Source of the DNA: Clostridiales bacterium
GTDB lineage: Bacteria; Bacillota; Clostridia; Saccharofermentanales; Saccharofermentanaceae
Assembly: GCA_017554745.1 (NCBI GenBank)
Contig: JAFZHS010000002.1
Coordinates: forward strand, 1-64,000
Direction of reading: 5' to 3'
Length of the DNA stretch: 64,000 nt
Under the pieces are notes generated by a model. The model did no database searches. It worked only from the letters and a program-made list of their open reading frames with translations, and was not told the origin of the DNA. The translations under genes were made by a program, and so were the position numbers. Positions within the stretch are counted from its first letter, which is position 1. Each line of letters opens with the position of its first letter. Below are positions 7,614 to 16,345 of this stretch, piece by piece.

Positions 7614-8387
7614 CTACTGTGCTGTAAATCCGCCGTCAACATTAAAAACGGCTCCGGTCGTCCATTTCGAAGCATCTGACAACAAGAAAGCAATAGCATT
7701 GGCAATATCGATTGCTTCGCCCCATCCAAGAGGATGCATCTCTTCGATCTTCTCTGAATAATCGTTATCAAACATTGAGCTGATACCGTTTGCCATTTTA
7801 GTCTGAATGAATCCGGGAGCAACACAATTTACACGAATATTCTTTTTGACCAATTCGATTGCCAACGATTTAGTCATGCCGATGATTGCAGCTTTACTTG
7901 TTGCATAAGCAACATTTGCAGCAGAACCGACAACACCATAAACAGAAGAAATAAATACAATCGAAGCTTGCCTGCCGGTATCATGTCCTGAATTGCTCGA
8001 AAAGCATTTTGCCAAGACTAAACCGGCCTCAGTATTGATTCTCATAACACGTTCAAATTGTTCGTTTGAAAGTGCTCTTAACGGCAATACAGACGGAATG
8101 CCGGCACAGTGAACCAGACCGTTATAAGAACATCCAAGCTCAGATTTCGCATCTGAAAGAACACTCTTAATGCTATCCAAATCCGCTAGATCAATATCCC
8201 TGATTACAACAGTTCCATTACCGCCGTTCAATGAATCCTTAACAGCGAGCAAGCCCTCTTTATTCAGGTCAAGGAGCAAAAGATTTGCGCCTAAAGAATA
8301 ACAAAGCTCAGCGCATTCTTTACCAATACCGGATGCTGCTCCGGTAATGATGATACTCTTTCCTTCTAAGGACATCGGATTAATCAT
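7614..8387 (-). CDS. SDR family oxidoreductase (FabG-like)
   Basis: A 257-residue SDR with TGAASGIGKE (15-24), Ser147/148, Tyr161-x3-Lys165 (YATSK) and the closing FNVDGGFTAQ typical of FabG-type enzymes. It is most likely an NAD(P)H-dependent 3-oxoacyl-ACP reductase or a related dehydrogenase acting on the carrier-bound intermediate. It is more FabG-like than the neighbouring SDR at 6850-7593. No strong Shine-Dalgarno precedes the annotated ATG, and a second in-frame ATG four codons on is no better. Translation may rely on coupling with the ACP gene 24 bp upstream. Subfamily function cannot be settled from sequence alone. Confidence 0.87.
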   Translation of the reverse strand: MINPMSLEGKSIIITGAASGIGKECAELCYSLGANLLLLDLNKEGLLAVKDSLNGGNGTVVIRDIDLADLDSIKSVLSDAKSELGCSYNGLVHCAGIPSVLPLRALSNEQFERVMRINTEAGLVLAKCFSSNSGHDTGRQASIVFISSVYGVVGSAANVAYATSKAAIIGMTKSLAIELVKKNIRVNCVAPGFIQTKMANGISSMFDNDYSEKIEEMHPLGWGEAIDIANAIAFLLSDASKWTTGAVFNVDGGFTAQ

Positions 8388-8411
8388 TTTGGATCTTTTT
8401 CATTCTGTTAA

Positions 8412-8630
8412 TCAGACCATTACATTCAAGATATCCTGTACTGTCTTAAACTCTTTAATCTCAGCACCGGTTAACTTCTTACCAAACTCATCTTCAACCA
8501 TTACGATCAATGAGAGTTTTGTCATAGAATCATATTCATCAATGTCATCAAGCAACATTTCCGGGCTTAAAGTACCTTCATCAACATCAAATGTTTCTTC
8601 AAGCAATGCTAATTTTTCTTTCTCATCCAT
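8412..8630 (-). CDS. Acyl carrier protein
   Basis: A 72-residue carrier protein with the phosphopantetheine serine at Ser35 in DEYDSMTKLSLI and the standard acidic helix II (VMVEDEFG). The frame opens 15 bases earlier with ATG at 8645, but that stretch contains the GGAGG ribosome binding site. The ATG at 8630 with 8-nt spacing is therefore the likely start. It differs from the ACP at 5057-5293, so the operon encodes two carriers, possibly one for each KAS III. It directly follows the second KAS III gene, with a 17-bp gap. Confidence 0.88.
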   Translation of the reverse strand: MDEKEKLALLEETFDVDEGTLSPEMLLDDIDEYDSMTKLSLIVMVEDEFGKKLTGAEIKEFKTVQDILNVMV

Positions 8631-8647
8631 TTTAAGTTCCTCCATTA

Positions 8648-9712
8648 TTAGTTAATTGATTGATAACCATCTTCAAAATATTCATCTGTCTTTACAAGCG
8701 GCAAAATGTCTTTCTCATCAATATAGCAATCGACTGCTCCCCAAGATAAACCAATACCATAACCGCTTAAAAGGAATCTGGACCTGCCTTTATCGGAATC
8801 AGCCAGATTCTTCACCAAAGCCGTCGCGATAGACGCAGATGAAGTATTGCCAAAAACATCAATAGACTTAAGGCTCTTCTCTTCCGGGAATCCGGTCTTT
8901 TTTGCGATCTGTTTCATAATGAGTTTATTAGCCTGATGTAAAACAAGATAATCGTAATCATCAGAAGAAGTCTTCATCTCGTTCATTAAATCATTGATTA
9001 ACTCAGGGGCTTCTTCTGTGGAAAAATTGAAAACAGAAATTCCGTCCATATATTCTACATCCCTGACTTTAACAGGATTGCGATAGAATCCCCAAGGATG
9101 AATCAAAGCTCTAAAACGGCTGCCATCTGATCTTGACATGAAATGCATTTCAGGAGCATCAGGATCCCTGACTAATAACGTAGCGGTTCCGGCATCGCCA
9201 AACAATATATCTTCATTATCTGCAGCGTCCTTACCGCAAATAATATCTCTGGTACCGGTTTCACCACACATTAGCAGACCATATTCAGCTTTACTTTGCA
9301 TCATCAGACTTCCTATAACATTCAGTCCGTACACATAACCCGAACAGCCAAGACCAATATCAAAAGCCATGCAATCCATTCCAACATTAAGACGATGCTG
9401 TAAAACTAAAGATGTAGCAGGTTGTCTGTAATCAAATGTCTGGGATACATAGATCAAAACACCGATTTTATTTCGATCGATATTCTTTTCAGAAAGCAAC
9501 TTTTCGGCAGCAGCACAACACAAATCAGAATTTGTCTGCTTCTCTACGGAAATATATCGGCCTTCTACGCCGGTATTCTTAATAAACTTCTTTAGAGTCT
9601 TCTCATCCATTCCGCTTCCTTCAAAGCCGAACTGTTCTTCTAAAGAAACCCATCTGGTTGGAACACCGACCGCAACTGCGCCAATTCTAATACCGCTGAT
9701 AGTTGATAACAT
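8648..9712 (-). CDS. 3-oxoacyl-ACP synthase III-like ketosynthase
   Basis: A 354-residue KAS III-type enzyme with Cys123 in DIGLGCSGY, His259 in LHQAN and Asn289 in FGNTSSAS, an intact Cys-His-Asn triad. HQAN and GNTS match canonical FabH more closely than the variants in the 3996-5060 paralogue, so this one is the better candidate for true decarboxylative condensation. Start ATG has GAGGAG seven bases before it. It lies between an SDR and an ACP gene and probably produces a short 3-oxoacyl-ACP that the SDRs reduce. KAS III, ACP and reductase genes also occur in flagellin viosamine islands of Pseudomonas, where they supply a hydroxyacyl substituent. Confidence 0.88.
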   Translation of the reverse strand: MLSTISGIRIGAVAVGVPTRWVSLEEQFGFEGSGMDEKTLKKFIKNTGVEGRYISVEKQTNSDLCCAAAEKLLSEKNIDRNKIGVLIYVSQTFDYRQPATSLVLQHRLNVGMDCMAFDIGLGCSGYVYGLNVIGSLMMQSKAEYGLLMCGETGTRDIICGKDAADNEDILFGDAGTATLLVRDPDAPEMHFMSRSDGSRFRALIHPWGFYRNPVKVRDVEYMDGISVFNFSTEEAPELINDLMNEMKTSSDDYDYLVLHQANKLIMKQIAKKTGFPEEKSLKSIDVFGNTSSASIATALVKNLADSDKGRSRFLLSGYGIGLSWGAVDCYIDEKDILPLVKTDEYFEDGYQSIN

Positions 9713-9727
9713 TATTCTCTCCTCAAA

Positions 9728-10486
9728 CTACGTCGTAGAAAATCCACCATCAACCGGAAGAGTTATTCCGGTAATGAATCTTGCATCAGGAGACAGTAAA
9801 AACGCTATAGCATTCGCAACATCACTTGTCTCAGCCAACCCCAAATACTGCCTTCCGACAGCTTTCATGTTTGCTTCACTTTCCTCGCCCTGAACCTCAA
9901 GGAAATGTTGATACATTTCAGTATTCACCATTGACGGAGCAACTGAATTAATACAAATTCCTTTAGGACCGAGTTCTTTAGCTATACATCTGATTGCGGA
10001 ATCCATCGCAGATTTTGATGCCGAGTATGCCACATGAGCTTTTTCGCCTCTTAAAGAAGCGACAGAAGATACGGCAACAATACGGAGACCATCATTATAA
10101 TTTCCCCTCTTGGTTACCTGGCGGACAAATTCTACAAAAGCAAAATAATTGGTTTTAAACGTAGTCAGCTGTCGCTCATACGATAAATACTTAACCGGTA
10201 CATCACCATCAGAAATACCTGCTACATACGCCATACCGTCAAGCTTGCCATGTTCAGAAACGATCTTCTTGACTACGGATTCAATTGATTCAATATCTGA
10301 AACATCACACAAACAATACGAAGCCTTATCGCTTCCAATAGTATTACAGACTTCAATTAATCGTGATTCACGGCGCGCCAATAAAACAACACGCGCACCC
10401 TGCTCAGCCAAAACAACAGCCGTCTTCTCACCGATACCGGATGAAGCTCCAACTACCAAAATGTTTTTGTCTTTAAGATCTATCAA
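9728..10486 (-). CDS. SDR family oxidoreductase
   Basis: A 252-residue SDR with VGASSGIGEK (12-21), Tyr154-x3-Lys158 (YSASK) and a GITLPVDGGFSTT C-terminus. It is the first gene after a promoter-like sequence at 10551-10579 and probably leads the acyl-ACP operon. The start is TTG at 10486, chosen because GGAGG lies seven bases upstream and no nearer ATG exists. It could be a 3-oxoacyl-ACP reductase or a sugar ketoreductase. The three SDRs in this operon are not near-identical copies, so simple gene amplification is unlikely. Confidence 0.86.
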   Translation of the reverse strand: MIDLKDKNILVVGASSGIGEKTAVVLAEQGARVVLLARRESRLIEVCNTIGSDKASYCLCDVSDIESIESVVKKIVSEHGKLDGMAYVAGISDGDVPVKYLSYERQLTTFKTNYFAFVEFVRQVTKRGNYNDGLRIVAVSSVASLRGEKAHVAYSASKSAMDSAIRCIAKELGPKGICINSVAPSMVNTEMYQHFLEVQGEESEANMKAVGRQYLGLAETSDVANAIAFLLSPDARFITGITLPVDGGFSTT

Positions 10487-10544
10487 TCAGGCGCCTCCAG
10501 AATCACAGATAACGTATATATTCCCAAATATTATAATATATTAT

Positions 10545-10880
10545 TTATAAATTATACACAATTATGCCACAAATGATAAATAACGACCCCAAAACCATAC
10601 GAGGGGTAATCTTCTCCTTGATGAAGAAAAAGCTCAATACGGGGATATAGATGTAGCCGACTGACTCCAAGAGGGCTCCAAGCGTGAGCGGGACGCCGGT
10701 ATAAGCGTACATCGTGAGCAATGTCGATAAGAAAAACATCGTATACGCGCAGATAACACGGACGTTAAGATATTCCTTTATAACGCTGTCATACTTTTTG
10801 ACGGCACTTTTCTTTAATATGATCTGCGAGATCGAGGAGATCAGTACCGAGACAAGGAAAATGAGAATGAACTTAAGCAT
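10545..10880 (-). CDS. Small EamA/SMR-type membrane protein (four helices)
   Basis: A 111-residue protein with four predicted transmembrane helices and the EamA/small multidrug resistance pattern, including SISQIILKKSA near the start and the late LGSLFIICGIIVYN helix. The frame opens at 10898, but those first codons contain AGGAGG. The ATG at 10880, 9 nt after it, is the likely start, overlapping the upstream stop by 8 bp. Two overlapping half-size proteins of this kind resemble ArnE/ArnF, which together move undecaprenyl-phosphate-aminoarabinose across the membrane. Beside an aminotransferase for a 4-amino sugar, flipping of a lipid-linked amino sugar is a reasonable hypothesis. Confidence 0.75.
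   Translation of the reverse strand: MLKFILIFLVSVLISSISQIILKKSAVKKYDSVIKEYLNVRVICAYTMFFLSTLLTMYAYTGVPLTLGALLESVGYIYIPVLSFFFIKEKITPRMVLGSLFIICGIIVYNL
10551..10579 (-). promoter_or_regulatory. Putative sigma-A promoter of the acyl-ACP operon
   Basis: On the minus strand TTATCA (10574-10579) and a perfect TATAAT (10551-10556) are 17 bp apart, within the 3' end of the EamA gene. A second TATAAT is at 10530-10535. Transcription would begin near 10544 and read the SDR at 9728-10486 first. No terminator separates this from the upstream genes, so read-through is also possible. Confidence 0.5.
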
Positions 10881-11283
10881 CTGTGCTGCCCTCCTCATTC
10901 TTCGTCTCTTCCTTCTTGCTTGCCTTTATCTCTCCGAAAATAAAGATATATACACCGATAAGCACCAGGACCGCACCCGCGATCATCTTCCATGTGATCT
11001 CTTCTTTGAAGAAAACGACACCCCAGATAATGCCGTATATGATTCCTATGCCTTTACACGCATACGCAACGACAAGGGATATCCTCTTTAAGACCTGCTG
11101 CCATATGATCGCATAGACAAAAAGGATTAAGATCAAGGCTCCGTAGAAAGCGAAAAAAGGTACTGACAGAAATTCCTGTCTTCCGGCCATCTTGGAACAG
11201 ACCGCGCCGAAAGACAAGATAAATAAAGCTATCTGGAGGATTATAAAAGCTCCGAGGCTAAACTTGTTCTTCTTCTCGTTCAA
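10873..11283 (-). CDS. Small EamA/SMR-type membrane protein (four helices)
   Basis: A 136-residue, four-helix membrane protein of the EamA/SMR type with a charged Lys/Glu-rich cytoplasmic tail after residue 115. The core VFFKEEITWKMIAGAVLVLI closely matches the FFIKEKITPRMVLGSLFIIC segment of the next gene, so the two are paralogous halves that likely form a heterodimer. The start is TTG at 11283 with GAGGG upstream. It lies 22 bp after the aminotransferase gene. The ArnE/ArnF comparison suggests a flippase for an undecaprenyl-phosphate sugar. A drug or metabolite exporter cannot be excluded. Confidence 0.75.
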   Translation of the reverse strand: MNEKKNKFSLGAFIILQIALFILSFGAVCSKMAGRQEFLSVPFFAFYGALILILFVYAIIWQQVLKRISLVVAYACKGIGIIYGIIWGVVFFKEEITWKMIAGAVLVLIGVYIFIFGEIKASKKEETKNEEGSTDA

Positions 11284-11305
11284 AAAGACAGGCCCTCAAA
11301 TCAAC

Positions 11306-12445
11306 TCAATTAACTTTATAGAAAGATATGATCTTTTCACATACCTTCTCAACATCTTCCAAGCTGAGATTATAATGCAGCGGCAGTCTCAGGAGTCTCT
11401 CGCTCTCCTTGGTCGTATACTTGTCTTCCCCGCTGAATCTTCCGTACTTAATGCCTGCGCCGGCTGAGTGCAAAGGAACATAGTGGAAGACTGCATTAAT
11501 GCCGTTCTCGCGAAGATGCCTGATCAGGTTAGTTCTTTCCTCGAGATCTTTGGTCTTGATATAGAACATGTGCGCATTATGTTTGCACTCTTCCGGAATA
11601 TACGGCAGGCCGACTCTTTCACGGATAACATCACTTGAGCCTAAGATCTCGTTGTAAAGCATCCACTTACTCATCCTGTCATTGAATATGGCTTCGCAAG
11701 CCTCGAGCTGTGCCCAAAGATATGCCGCATTAAGTTCACTCGGGAGATATGAGCTTCCCTTATCTACCCATGTGTATTTGTCGATCTGGCCTCTGAAGAA
11801 TTTGGATCTGTTGGTACCCTTCTCCCTGATGATCTCTGCTTCCTCGATCTTATCAGGATCCCTGAGGAGTATAGCTCCGCCCTCTCCCATGCAGTAATTC
11901 TTGGTCTCGTGGAAGCTGAAGCACCCGTAATCACCGATAGATCCGAGAGCTTTGCCCTTATAAGATGCGGAAACGCCCTGAGCGGCATCTTCTACCACTT
12001 TGAGGCCGTGACGCTTAGCAATGTCCATAATCTTGTCCATTTCGCAGCCTACGCCGGCATAATGGACTGGCACAATGGCTTTTGTCTTCTCGGTAATGGC
12101 TTCTTCGATGAGATTCTCATCGATGTTCATGGTATCAGGCCGTATGTCAACGAATACGATCTTTGCGCCCCTTAAGACAAACGCATCAGCTGTGGAGCAA
12201 AACGTGTAAGAAGGCATTATGACTTCATCGCCTTCCCTGATGTCGCATAACAAAGCAGCGATCTCAAGGGCGTGAGTGCATGAAGTCGTAAGCATAGCCT
12301 TGGCTGCGCCTGTCTGCTCTTCTATCCACTGGTTGCACTTGTGGGTATACTTGCCGTCACCGCAGAGTTTGTGCTCAACGGTTACCGCATCTGTAATATA
12401 TTCAAGCTCTTTGCCTGATAATGTAGGTTCGTTGAAATTGATCAT
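11306..12445 (-). CDS. wecE: dTDP-4-amino-4,6-dideoxygalactose transaminase (WecE/RffA)
   Basis: A 379-residue DegT/DnrJ/EryC1-family PLP enzyme with long stretches recognisable from WecE: LCGDGKYTHKC, EGDEVIMPSYTF, VDIRPDTMNID, IREKGTNRSKFFRGQ and ESERLLRLPLHYNLS. The PLP lysine is Lys182 in SFHETKNY and the cofactor aspartate is Asp153. The enzyme transfers an amino group from glutamate to dTDP-4-keto-6-deoxyglucose, giving dTDP-Fuc4N. Its substrate would be made by the RmlA and RmlB homologues at 47631-48518 and 50025-51044. Neighbours suggest the amino group is later acylated. Length equals the family norm and the start has AGGG at short spacing. Confidence 0.92.
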   Translation of the reverse strand: MINFNEPTLSGKELEYITDAVTVEHKLCGDGKYTHKCNQWIEEQTGAAKAMLTTSCTHALEIAALLCDIREGDEVIMPSYTFCSTADAFVLRGAKIVFVDIRPDTMNIDENLIEEAITEKTKAIVPVHYAGVGCEMDKIMDIAKRHGLKVVEDAAQGVSASYKGKALGSIGDYGCFSFHETKNYCMGEGGAILLRDPDKIEEAEIIREKGTNRSKFFRGQIDKYTWVDKGSSYLPSELNAAYLWAQLEACEAIFNDRMSKWMLYNEILGSSDVIRERVGLPYIPEECKHNAHMFYIKTKDLEERTNLIRHLRENGINAVFHYVPLHSAGAGIKYGRFSGEDKYTTKESERLLRLPLHYNLSLEDVEKVCEKIISFYKVN

Positions 12446-12474
12446 ATTATCCCTTGCTCAAAATTATTTAATTC

Positions 12475-12503
12475 ATACTATCACAAGCGGGACTGTTGAA
12501 CAA
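12475..12503 (-). promoter_or_regulatory. Possible extended -10 promoter of wecE
   Basis: On the minus strand TTGTTC (12498-12503) lies 17 bp before TAGTAT (12475-12480), which carries the extended TG dinucleotide (TGATAGTAT). It falls in the 94-bp gap between the GT-C gene and wecE, the largest gap in this stretch. A TTGACA further upstream (12515-12520) lacks a matching -10. Confidence 0.35.
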
Positions 12504-12539
12504 TTAAATGATGATGTCAAATGAATAAACGCAGTTGTA

Positions 12540-14426
12540 TCAGGCATCTTCAGGGATATAGATATTCCAGATCTGATAGCCGTCGATCTCGCCCACAAGT
12601 TCCATATCAGCATCAGGACAGTAATATCTTCTAAAGTAATCAAGCTTAATCTCGGCGCCCCATGTATCGACCAGGAAGATATTGTCGTTTGCAAGGCTCT
12701 TATACGGAGAATCCGGATCAGCTCCGTTGGCTATCAGGGCATCTCTTTCTGCCGGATGATGCATCGTGCAGCCGCCGAAATACGCGTATCCGTCGCGGAA
12801 AAGCCCCTCCTCAGGCCTTATCCACGGATCGTAGTTAAAATACAGTTCCTGAATGCCCGTCGCAAAATCCACATAATAGAAGTGTTCGGAATCATTTTCC
12901 ATATACTCGATGATGTTTGGCGTAGGTTTGCGCGATGACGTCGGGAAACCGGCTTTCTCAGGCATATAGAGATTTGAAGCGCCCATTATGCCTTCAAAAC
13001 TCTCGATATAATCCTTATTAGACATATCCTTAAAAACAAAGGACGTTAGTATCCGCGCAGAATTAAAGAGCATCAGCATTGCAACGAGGATAACGGCAAA
13101 ATAGCTGATTATATGCTTGTCTTTGCCGCCGATACGCTTCTTCTGCTTATACAAGAATCCTTCTTCGTTGAAAGAGAACGCTGCGAGCACGCAGGAAACG
13201 GCACAGTAAAAGACGCTCCACTCGATCCTGTATACCGTGCGTCCTAAGTAAACGAATGCAGCAATCATAGTTACAGCAGACAGCACAAGCACAAGAGGAT
13301 ATATCTTTCTCTTTCCGAGGGCTACGGCAAAGATGATAAGCGCAAACATGATAAGCGATGCCGGGCAAGAGAATGTCTTGTTCTCTGCAAGGCTCGAGAT
13401 AATATTCGAAGCGGAATGATTCTCCTCTGCCAAAACACTCTTATTCAAAGAGGAAATATCCTTAAGCAGATCATCAGAATATACTTCGCGGTCAACGAAG
13501 TTCCATGTCTCGAGCATTGCATAGTCTGTATAATCGAGTCCCATCTTCTGATACTCGTCCTTGACCTGCTTATACTCAGGTCTTCCTATATCGGTAATGC
13601 TATACCTAATGATATGGAAATCATTGAATCCGCGGTGTCCTTCATCAAGATTCCTAAGCTTAACTCCGATGAGATTAAGCCCGAAGAACAAGCCGATTAT
13701 CGCAACACAGATCAAAAACCTTGCGCCAATACCCGCAACGGTCTTCTTATCAGCCTTCTTCCCTGAACCTTTCAGGAAACTGAAGATATGCGCAATAAAA
13801 GCTACGACCAGGAATGCCGCGAAAATATAAATAACGTCAAATCTGACGAAGATTCCGAATATCGCAAGGAGCGTGCCAAAAGCAATATGCTTCACCCTTT
13901 TTTCCTTTGCTTCCCAAAGGCCGTGAAGTATCAGAAGACCTCCTGCAATGCCGGCGGCAGTCGCAGACTTAGTGAACTGTACGATCACATAAAGGTCATC
14001 TGTAAAAAAGCTGAGGAACAACAGTGCCATACAGACAGTAATGACATTGACCTTTTTCTTGAAGAGCAGATATAAGACAACCGTAACCGATATGAATCCT
14101 AAGGCTACGAGCAGAACAAAGTAAAAGCTTATAGAAGGAATAAGCTTATAAAGAAATATCAGCAGATAACCAAGAATCGAATTGCCAAACAAAAGATGCG
14201 GATCGTATCCCGAGCCGAAAGCACCAGACAGAACTGCATCGGTGATGTAGTCGTCAGACACCTCGTACTTTACTTCAAATACCAGGATACGGATCAGGAA
14301 AGCTGCGAGATTTAAGAAGAACGCCAAAAGGAGCGGCTTTGAGGCAAGCGTTACCAAGGCCGCCTTGATCTTTTCGACAAGGCCGGAACCGGTTGTTTTC
14401 GCGCCTAATGTTGCTTTACTGTTCAA
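12540..14426 (-). CDS. Polytopic GT-C-like membrane protein, copy 2
   Basis: A 628-residue integral membrane protein with about eleven transmembrane helices and a C-terminal extracytoplasmic region of roughly 150 residues. After the first helix it has YEVSDDYITDAVLSGAFGSG, an acidic first outer loop like that of GT-C (ArnT/PMT-like) glycosyltransferases using polyprenyl-phosphate sugars. It is a clear paralogue of the next gene upstream (shared SKPL, VSDDY.TDAVLSGAFG.GYD, WIRPEEGLF.DGYAY and MHHP). The open frame begins at 14483, inside that neighbour. A TTG at 14426 with GAGGAT nine bases upstream gives a length almost equal to the paralogue and is preferred. Specific donor and acceptor are unknown. 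Confidence 0.75.
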   Translation of the reverse strand: MNSKATLGAKTTGSGLVEKIKAALVTLASKPLLLAFFLNLAAFLIRILVFEVKYEVSDDYITDAVLSGAFGSGYDPHLLFGNSILGYLLIFLYKLIPSISFYFVLLVALGFISVTVVLYLLFKKKVNVITVCMALLFLSFFTDDLYVIVQFTKSATAAGIAGGLLILHGLWEAKEKRVKHIAFGTLLAIFGIFVRFDVIYIFAAFLVVAFIAHIFSFLKGSGKKADKKTVAGIGARFLICVAIIGLFFGLNLIGVKLRNLDEGHRGFNDFHIIRYSITDIGRPEYKQVKDEYQKMGLDYTDYAMLETWNFVDREVYSDDLLKDISSLNKSVLAEENHSASNIISSLAENKTFSCPASLIMFALIIFAVALGKRKIYPLVLVLSAVTMIAAFVYLGRTVYRIEWSVFYCAVSCVLAAFSFNEEGFLYKQKKRIGGKDKHIISYFAVILVAMLMLFNSARILTSFVFKDMSNKDYIESFEGIMGASNLYMPEKAGFPTSSRKPTPNIIEYMENDSEHFYYVDFATGIQELYFNYDPWIRPEEGLFRDGYAYFGGCTMHHPAERDALIANGADPDSPYKSLANDNIFLVDTWGAEIKLDYFRRYYCPDADMELVGEIDGYQIWNIYIPEDA

Positions 14427-16308
14427 CGCCCAAATCCTCAACACTATCCGGAATATAGAAATTCCAGATCGAATAACCGTCATACTCGTCTATACGCTCA
14501 ACCTGAATATCCGGAGAATAGTATTTTCTAAGATAATTGACTATATGCTCAGGATATTCATCATCAACATAATAGATATTATCATTCATCAGGCCCGAAT
14601 AGGGATTATCGGGATCAACGCCGTTACTGATAAGCGCATATCTTTCGCCCGGATGATGCATGAGAACGCATCCGTAATAAGCGTAGCCGTCTTTGAAAAG
14701 CCCTTCTTCAGGCCTTATCCAAGGGTCATAATCGAAATAGAAATGCTGGATGCAGTAGGCATCAGCATAATAGTAATGCTCTGTATCATTTTCCATATGC
14801 TCCACGATATCAGGATAAAGCCTCCTGGTCGTAGTCGGGAAACCTACCTTCTGCGGGATATACATACTCGCATGACCGAGCGTATATTCGTGGCTCCCCC
14901 TGTATTCCTCGTCAGTCATATTCAGGAATGAGAACTTAAAAAACAGACGCGGGATAAGGATCAGAATCAAAGCGCACATCGTTATAACGGCGAAAAGATT
15001 GATGAGATTCACGTTTTTCCCGAATAATTCTTTACGCAAACCTGCAAGCTTGGAATCTTCGTCATATTTGAAATCTGCAAGAAGCACCGATGCAGCGCAG
15101 AATATTATGCTCCACTCCACCCTGTAAACAGTGCGACCGTAAAAGATCATTGCAATAATGGTACCGAATGCCGCAAGCACAAGAAGAACAGAATATAAGC
15201 GCTTCTTGCCAATCAGCAGATATATTAAAGCCATCAGATACAGCGCCATCGAAGAAGGATATGTCAATGTCTCATATTCAGTGAAAGACTCGACAACGAT
15301 GGAAAAGGAATGAGCCTTCTCTACCGCCAGATTACTGTGGATCTCCCTCACGTTTGTCAGAACTTCATCAGTATAAATATCGCGGTCGATAAAGCTCCAC
15401 AGACAAAGCATGGTGTAATCCGTATAATCCAGACCGATGTTCTCATATTCAGCCTCTACCTGTTCATACTCGGGAAGATGAATATCAGTGATGCCATATC
15501 TCAGGGGCTGGAACTCATTGAACTTGCGGTGGCCTTCATCACGATTATTAAGATAAACTCCTAAATACATGAGGCCGAACACAATGGCAAAGATCAATAC
15601 GCAGACCGCAAAACGCCACGAGATATCTTTGAACAAACGGCCAAACCCCTTTGTCTTATTCTCACCGACATGAACTATGAGATTGAAGATGAAAGATATT
15701 ACCAGGAAAATGGCAAACAGATAGATCGTATCAAATCTTACCAGCGTACCAAGGATGAGCAGTATCGCTCCAGATATTATCCACCTGAGCTTCTTCTTTT
15801 CGTTCCATAGACCGTTAAGTACCAGCAAACCTCCTGCTACGCCTGCAACTGCAGATACCTTGGTAAACTGGATCAAGACATAAAGATCGTCAGTAAAACA
15901 GCTGAGGAATATGATGGCCAGGCAGACTGTGATCAGGTTTGTCTTCTTTTTAAACAGTAGATACAAAACCACTGTCACAGAGACAAATGCCAGAGCTAAA
16001 AGCAAAACAAAATAGAAGCTGACCGAAGGAATCAACTTATAGAAAAATACCAGAACATATCCGAGAATTATGTTTCCGTAAAGAAGATGCGGATCGTATC
16101 CGTTTCCGAAAGCGCCTGACAGTACGGCATCGGTCATGTAGTCATCCGATACTTCATACTTCATCTCGAAGAAACACAAACGGATTATAAGTGCAGAAAG
16201 ATTAAGGAGCAGCGCCAGAGCTAACGGCTTACTGCTGAAAAAAGAAACAACTTTTCCGAGCATTGCGCCCTGTGAATTCTTTTTAAGCGTTCCCCCCGTC
16301 TGACTCAT
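14416..16308 (-). CDS. Polytopic GT-C-like membrane protein, copy 1
   Basis: A 630-residue membrane protein, paralogous along its whole length to 12540-14426. Features: N-terminal cytoplasmic segment, helix 1 at about 28-48, the acidic motif EVSDDYMTDAV in the first outer loop, a run of further helices to about residue 475, and a C-terminal outer domain with DPWIRPEEGLFKDGYAYYG. GT-C enzymes with this layout take a sugar from undecaprenyl phosphate on the outer face. The GT2 at 1522-2490 or 31038-32048 could make such a donor. CAGGAGCAGAGG precedes the ATG. Its stop overlaps the preferred start of copy 2, implying coupled translation of the duplicated pair. Family assignment is inferred from topology and the acidic loop. 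Confidence 0.75.
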   Translation of the reverse strand: MSQTGGTLKKNSQGAMLGKVVSFFSSKPLALALLLNLSALIIRLCFFEMKYEVSDDYMTDAVLSGAFGNGYDPHLLYGNIILGYVLVFFYKLIPSVSFYFVLLLALAFVSVTVVLYLLFKKKTNLITVCLAIIFLSCFTDDLYVLIQFTKVSAVAGVAGGLLVLNGLWNEKKKLRWIISGAILLILGTLVRFDTIYLFAIFLVISFIFNLIVHVGENKTKGFGRLFKDISWRFAVCVLIFAIVFGLMYLGVYLNNRDEGHRKFNEFQPLRYGITDIHLPEYEQVEAEYENIGLDYTDYTMLCLWSFIDRDIYTDEVLTNVREIHSNLAVEKAHSFSIVVESFTEYETLTYPSSMALYLMALIYLLIGKKRLYSVLLVLAAFGTIIAMIFYGRTVYRVEWSIIFCAASVLLADFKYDEDSKLAGLRKELFGKNVNLINLFAVITMCALILILIPRLFFKFSFLNMTDEEYRGSHEYTLGHASMYIPQKVGFPTTTRRLYPDIVEHMENDTEHYYYADAYCIQHFYFDYDPWIRPEEGLFKDGYAYYGCVLMHHPGERYALISNGVDPDNPYSGLMNDNIYYVDDEYPEHIVNYLRKYYSPDIQVERIDEYDGYSIWNFYIPDSVEDLGVEQ

Positions 16309-16345
16309 AAACCTCTGCTCCTGAAATTATTCCGATTATGTGATA

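Noticed and set aside
12540..14483. Start of the second GT-C gene at 14483
   Set aside because: It would run 68 bp into the upstream gene and add residues absent from the paralogue. TTG at 14426 has GAGGAT at proper spacing and restores equal length.
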